DNA of 34,498 bases from a virus. The stretch lies in the IMG/VR virus record IMGVR_UViG_3300005526_000018, positions 1 to 34,498 of that record. One strand, written 5' to 3'. The notes beneath the pieces were generated by a model, which saw only the letters and a list, made by a program, of their open reading frames with translations, ran no database searches and had not been told where the DNA came from. The position numbers were made by a program, and so were the translations under genes. Below, in pieces: positions 32,701 to 34,498 of this stretch (the stretch's first letter is position 1; the number at the start of each line of letters is the position of its first letter).

Positions 32701-33516
32701 CGTGGCTTACTTGAAGGTAAGCTCGCCGAGTTTCTGGTTGATGCTGAAGACGACCCTAAAGGTATTGAGACTTTATCGTACGCTCTCAAGATCGTTATTA
32801 ATATCGTCTACGGACTTACAAGCGCTCGTTTCGAGAACGCTTTTCGAGATCACAGGAACAAAGACAACATAGTTGCCAAACGTGGCGCATTATTCATGAT
32901 CAATTTAAAGCACGAAGTGCAAGATAGGGGATTTCAAGTTGTCCACATCAAAACAGACTCGATCAAAATTCCTGGTGCATCGCCCGAAATTATTGATTAT
33001 ATCATACAATACGGAAAACAATACGGCTATGATTTTGACTGGGAGACTACGTACGAGAAGTTCTGTCTCATCAACGATGCTGTATATGTCGCTCGTAGCG
33101 GGGGTAGCTGGACTGCTGTGGGTGCTCAATTCCAGCACCCCTTCGTCTTCAAAGAACTCTTCAGCCACGAACCAATTGAATTCGACGACCTCTGCGAAAC
33201 AAAACACGTAACTCAAGGAACGATGTACCTCGATACTACTGGAGCTACCGATATTGGAGACATGAGACATGTCGGTCGTACTGGTAGTTTCATGCCTGTT
33301 CGCTACGATGGGGGAGATCTGTGGCGAGTAAAGGATGGCAAGAAGTATCATGTATCAGGAACTAAAGATTATAAGTGGATCGAACGTGAACTAGCGGCGT
33401 ATAGGGACAGCATCGACGATCTGCATACTGATATGGATTATTTCGAGGCGCTGAGACAAGACGCAATTAAAGCAATTGAACGATTCGGATCATACGAGGA
33501 GTTTGTTAATGCCTGA
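29758..33516 (+). CDS. Helicase–primase-like–DNA polymerase fusion (1252 aa)
   Basis: Residues about 1-425 form a D5/P4-type SF3 helicase: Walker A GPPASGKST (180-188), acidic QHDGDL (about 229-234), sensor FLIVGTNKP (about 268-276). Residues about 435-690 look like an archaeo-eukaryotic-type primase-polymerase: VIDFDLVD (about 505-512), SRSGKGLHLHY (538-548), VEIK (about 564-567). Residues about 695-1252 are a family-B-type polymerase with 3'-5' exonuclease: FFDVEVYPN (Asp702, Glu704), FNNRRYDNH (Asp750), Y839-CVN-D843; polymerase motif A DVASMHP (Asp941), motif B K1011-IVIN-IVYG, motif C HIKTDSI (Asp1067). The first Asp of the usual DTDS is Lys here. GTG 29758 is chosen because AAAGGGG precedes it by five bases; TTG 29743 is in frame. 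A replisome core on one chain. Confidence 0.82.
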   Translation: MDFYRIRTKEAKGFVQAYPDWVVDHFDDLMVRGGAFYAVWNETTGMWSTNELDVQRIVDNDLYSFVDAAANDGQLVEPLVTRNFSTGSWERFNRYIRNLPDKGNYHPLDECITFANTKVTKKDYVSKKLSYPLEEGKTDAWDELLSVLYSPNERDKIEWAIGSIVAGDSKWIQKFIVFYGPPASGKSTIIGIIEKLFSGYVATFEAKALTSSNGTFAMEAFENNPLVAIQHDGDLSRVEDNTRLNSIVGHDSMSINVKYRSSFTIRPNAFLIVGTNKPVKITDAKAGNTRRLIDVHPTGTQIEPVRYHLLLESINYELGAIAYKCLHRYRAMGRFYYENYIPTKMMMLTDTFYNFVEAHFDIFKGSDGIQLKRAWELYKLYCEESNLIKRLQYHEVRDELGNYFEDFKDRYVMGDREYRSVYIGFKGLPEQGPVPFVPDTSYVIELNDFDDEHGSAFNNAYPDLPAQEAKPSGYPGKKWENVTTTLQDIDTTKLHFVKVPESHIVIDFDLVDEDGEKDLERNIEEASKLPPTYTELSRSGKGLHLHYIYNGDVHELNSVLDVGVEIKTLLGDSSLRRKLTKCNNLDINTLNGGLPKKEKKMIDAKTVQTEKGLRFLIERNLRKEIHPGTKPSIDFIHHILEDAYNSGLSYDVTDMRPIILAFASRSTNQAQAAIKMVQAMKFVGKTEMSEPLVDDKPLVFFDVEVYPNLFIVCWKTRGSPNVVRMINPTGDEIEPLFHQKLVGFNNRRYDNHILYARYMGYSLEELFDLSQRIIVDTASKPDALFGEAYNISYADIYDFSSKKQGLKKFQIELGIHHSELDLPWDQPVEEGMWSKVEEYCVNDVISTEAVFEAREQDFVARCILAALSELSVNHTTQQHTARIIFGTDKNPQKKFVYTDLSEMFPGYVFDGKESSYRDERPSEGGYVYSEPGIYQDVAVLDVASMHPTSIIELNLFGSYTQNFAALKEARMAIKRKDYDRARGLLEGKLAEFLVDAEDDPKGIETLSYALKIVINIVYGLTSARFENAFRDHRNKDNIVAKRGALFMINLKHEVQDRGFQVVHIKTDSIKIPGASPEIIDYIIQYGKQYGYDFDWETTYEKFCLINDAVYVARSGGSWTAVGAQFQHPFVFKELFSHEPIEFDDLCETKHVTQGTMYLDTTGATDIGDMRHVGRTGSFMPVRYDGGDLWRVKDGKKYHVSGTKDYKWIERELAAYRDSIDDLHTDMDYFEALRQDAIKAIERFGSYEEFVNA

Positions 33517-33979
33517 CGAAGCTAAGACATTCATGGTGGAAGATGCTCGAATCATTTTCCGTAACTTTTCAGGAAAGGAAGGTCAATATAATCGAGAAGG
33601 TGATCGAAATTTCGCAGTCGTTCTCACAGATGATGTTGCGGTTCAAATGTTGGCTGACGGATGGAATGTCCGATATCTCGAAGCTCGTGAGGATGGAGAC
33701 GCAGACACACCGTACATCTCAGTCGCGGTTAATTTTAACAATCGACCTCCGAGGGTTGTTTTGCTTACTTCAACGACGCGCACGCAGCTGGATGAACATG
33801 CTGTCGAAGTTCTTGATTGGGCCGATATCAAGACTGCGGATCTCATTGCGAGGGGGTATGATTGGAGTGTCAATGGAAAATCGGGAACAAAAGCATATCT
33901 CCAATCGCTCTTCGTAACTATCGAGGAGGATGCACTAGAACGGAAGTATGCTATTCATGAAGACCCGCCTGCCAATTGA
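33509..33979 (+). CDS. Putative single-stranded DNA-binding protein (156 aa)
   Basis: FMVEDARIIFRNFSGKEGQYNREGDRNFAVVLTDD, WNVRYLEAREDGDADTPYISVAVNF, RPPRVVLLTS and GYDWSVNGKSGTKAYLQSLFVTIEEDALERKYA describe a beta-rich OB-like protein. It follows the polymerase with an eight-base overlap, a common place for single-strand-binding or replication partner proteins. The role is inferred from position and fold impression; no DNA-binding residues are proven. GAGGAG lies seven bases before ATG 33509. Confidence 0.55.
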   Translation: MPDEAKTFMVEDARIIFRNFSGKEGQYNREGDRNFAVVLTDDVAVQMLADGWNVRYLEAREDGDADTPYISVAVNFNNRPPRVVLLTSTTRTQLDEHAVEVLDWADIKTADLIARGYDWSVNGKSGTKAYLQSLFVTIEEDALERKYAIHEDPPAN

Positions 33980-34010
33980 AATAAAATCCCCGCTACAGAT
34001 TGGAAACCTT

Positions 34011-34325
34011 ATGGAATTCGCTACCTTTGTCCGCAAGCCTTTCGTCGTTGAGGCTGTGGAGGTAACCGCTGCGAACATAGCTGAAGTAGCTAAGTATGTA
34101 GGAGATCTTCGTGAGAAGGAGGATGGCACCCCCTATATCCTCGTAGATCGTAGACTGGTTCCGAACGTATTCCGGGTATATCCTGGATTCTTCATGACGA
34201 AGATGGGCGAGAATGTTCGTTGCTACTCGAGGAAGATCTTCAAGGAACAGTTCACGGAGACCACTGACAAGATCAATGCGTGGGTGGAATTCATGAGTAG
34301 CCCGGAACCTAAAGAGGCGCAATAA
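34011..34325 (+). CDS. Conserved small phage protein, unknown (104 aa)
   Basis: ATFVRKPFVVEAVEVTAANIAEVAKYVG, 'YILVDRRLVPNVFRVYPGFFMTKMGENVRCYSRKIFKEQFTE' is a widespread small phage protein pattern ('KPF.VEAV.VT..N....A'), function unknown. ATG 34011 follows TTGGAAA by six bases; in-frame upstream starts lie inside the previous gene. The final codons overlap promoter element P7. Confidence 0.65.
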   Translation: MEFATFVRKPFVVEAVEVTAANIAEVAKYVGDLREKEDGTPYILVDRRLVPNVFRVYPGFFMTKMGENVRCYSRKIFKEQFTETTDKINAWVEFMSSPEPKEAQ

Positions 34326-34344
34326 ATACATGTTATATAATGAG
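34318..34344 (+). promoter_or_regulatory. Promoter-like element P7 (CGCA-N14-TATAATGAG)
   Basis: CGCA 34318-34321, 14 bases, TATAAT 34336-34341, GAG 34342-34344. Eight kilobases from P6, yet with identical spacing. It is followed by a hairpin RNA, not by a gene. Confidence 0.8.
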
Positions 34345-34392
34345 AGAGGGGAGAATGTTGAGGGACACGCTCCTCTCTCTCATATAGTTTTT
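34342..34392 (+). ncRNA. Short hairpin RNA 3 (about 50 nt)
   Basis: GAGAGAGGGGAG (34342-34353) pairs with CTCCTCTCTCTC (34370-34381) along 12 positions with one G-U, loop of 16 bases, then ATATAGTTTTT, the same end as RNA 1. It may be a very short RNA or a terminator/attenuator directly at the promoter. The same GAGAG start and CTCTCATATAG end tie it to RNA 1. Confidence 0.55.
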
Positions 34393-34393
34393 C

Positions 34394-34496
34394 GATGGGT
34401 CTGGCACGAATAGTTTGCCAGAGGCAACTGGTGTTGACACTACGGCTTCCGTTCGCCTGGCAGCAGCGAGAAGGCACTAAGAGAACATCACCCATC
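34394..34496 (+). ncRNA. Possible structured RNA 4 at the window's right edge
   Basis: GATGGGT (34394-34400) pairs with ACCCATC (34490-34496). Inside, CTGGCA/TGCCAG (34401-34406 with 34416-34421, 9-base loop) is a perfect hairpin, and ACGG/CCGT a smaller one. A seven-pair closing stem and this size recall tRNA, but no T-loop or anticodon arm fits, so tRNA is not claimed. No coding frame with a ribosome site. The window ends two bases later. Confidence 0.4.
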
Positions 34497-34498
34497 CG

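Noticed and set aside
23198-34344. CRISPR array made of the repeated TATAATGAG elements
   Set aside because: Copies are far apart with unequal spacing, repeats are short, and genes or RNA folds lie between them.
34394-34496. tRNA gene at the right edge
   Set aside because: A seven-pair closing stem exists, but no T-loop, anticodon arm or CCA can be placed.
34395-34498. Open frame from ATG 34395 to the window end
   Set aside because: No ribosome site, immediately after a terminator-like T-run, and product composition unlike neighbours; RNA fold explains the sequence better.

Overview
The window is most of one strand-biased phage genome segment: every supported gene lies on the + strand. It reads as the structural half plus the start of the replication half of a long-tailed siphophage. 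Evidence is a complete HK97-type head (terminase, portal, protease–capsid), a tail tube with chaperone, a 1558-residue tape measure, a distal tail protein and a Gp37-like tail protein of the kind named after Rhodococcus phage ReqiPepy6. Collagen-like fibres, an Amidase_2 lysin, strong GGAGG ribosome sites and TTG/GTG starts point to a Gram-positive host, perhaps an actinobacterium; the host genus cannot be read from the sequence. No integrase or repressor is seen, so lifestyle is open.

Layout. (1) 1–4.3 kb: adsorption genes, namely two BppU-like small proteins flanking a 964-residue collagen/C1q fibre, and small accessory proteins. (2) 4.2–5.9 kb: lysin, a possible small terminase subunit and an HNH nuclease. 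(3) 5.9–12.5 kb: connector, two paralogous proteins starting with an HHGVKGM motif, large terminase, portal, and a fused protease–major capsid gene with a good internal start for capsid alone. (4) 12.5–23.2 kb: head-tail completion, two tail tube paralogues around a tail chaperone, collar-type fibre, HK97 gp10-like protein, tape measure, Dit, Gp37-like protein and a small membrane protein. No terminator is seen across these 23 kb, and stop/start overlaps are common.

(5) 23.2–26.3 kb is different. Short units, several ending in hairpin terminators, encode very small membrane proteins, a lipoprotein-like lytic transglycosylase, and two structured RNAs. Six copies of one promoter-like element (CGCA, exactly 14 bases, TATAATGAG, with TATAGTGAG once) lie here, and a seventh at 34.3 kb precedes two more RNA-like folds. 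Two of the RNAs and the hairpin at 34.3 kb begin directly at the GAGAG of the promoter and pair with a CTCTC just before a T-run. This repeated promoter/ncRNA cassette is the strongest candidate for an undescribed system here.

(6) 26.3–34.3 kb: conserved phage proteins of unknown role, two paralogous DUF6353-like membrane proteins (one at 25.3 kb), then a 1252-residue protein joining an SF3 helicase, a primase-polymerase-like domain and a family-B-type DNA polymerase with proofreading exonuclease, followed by a possible single-strand-binding protein. Family names are from memory of motifs; no search was run.
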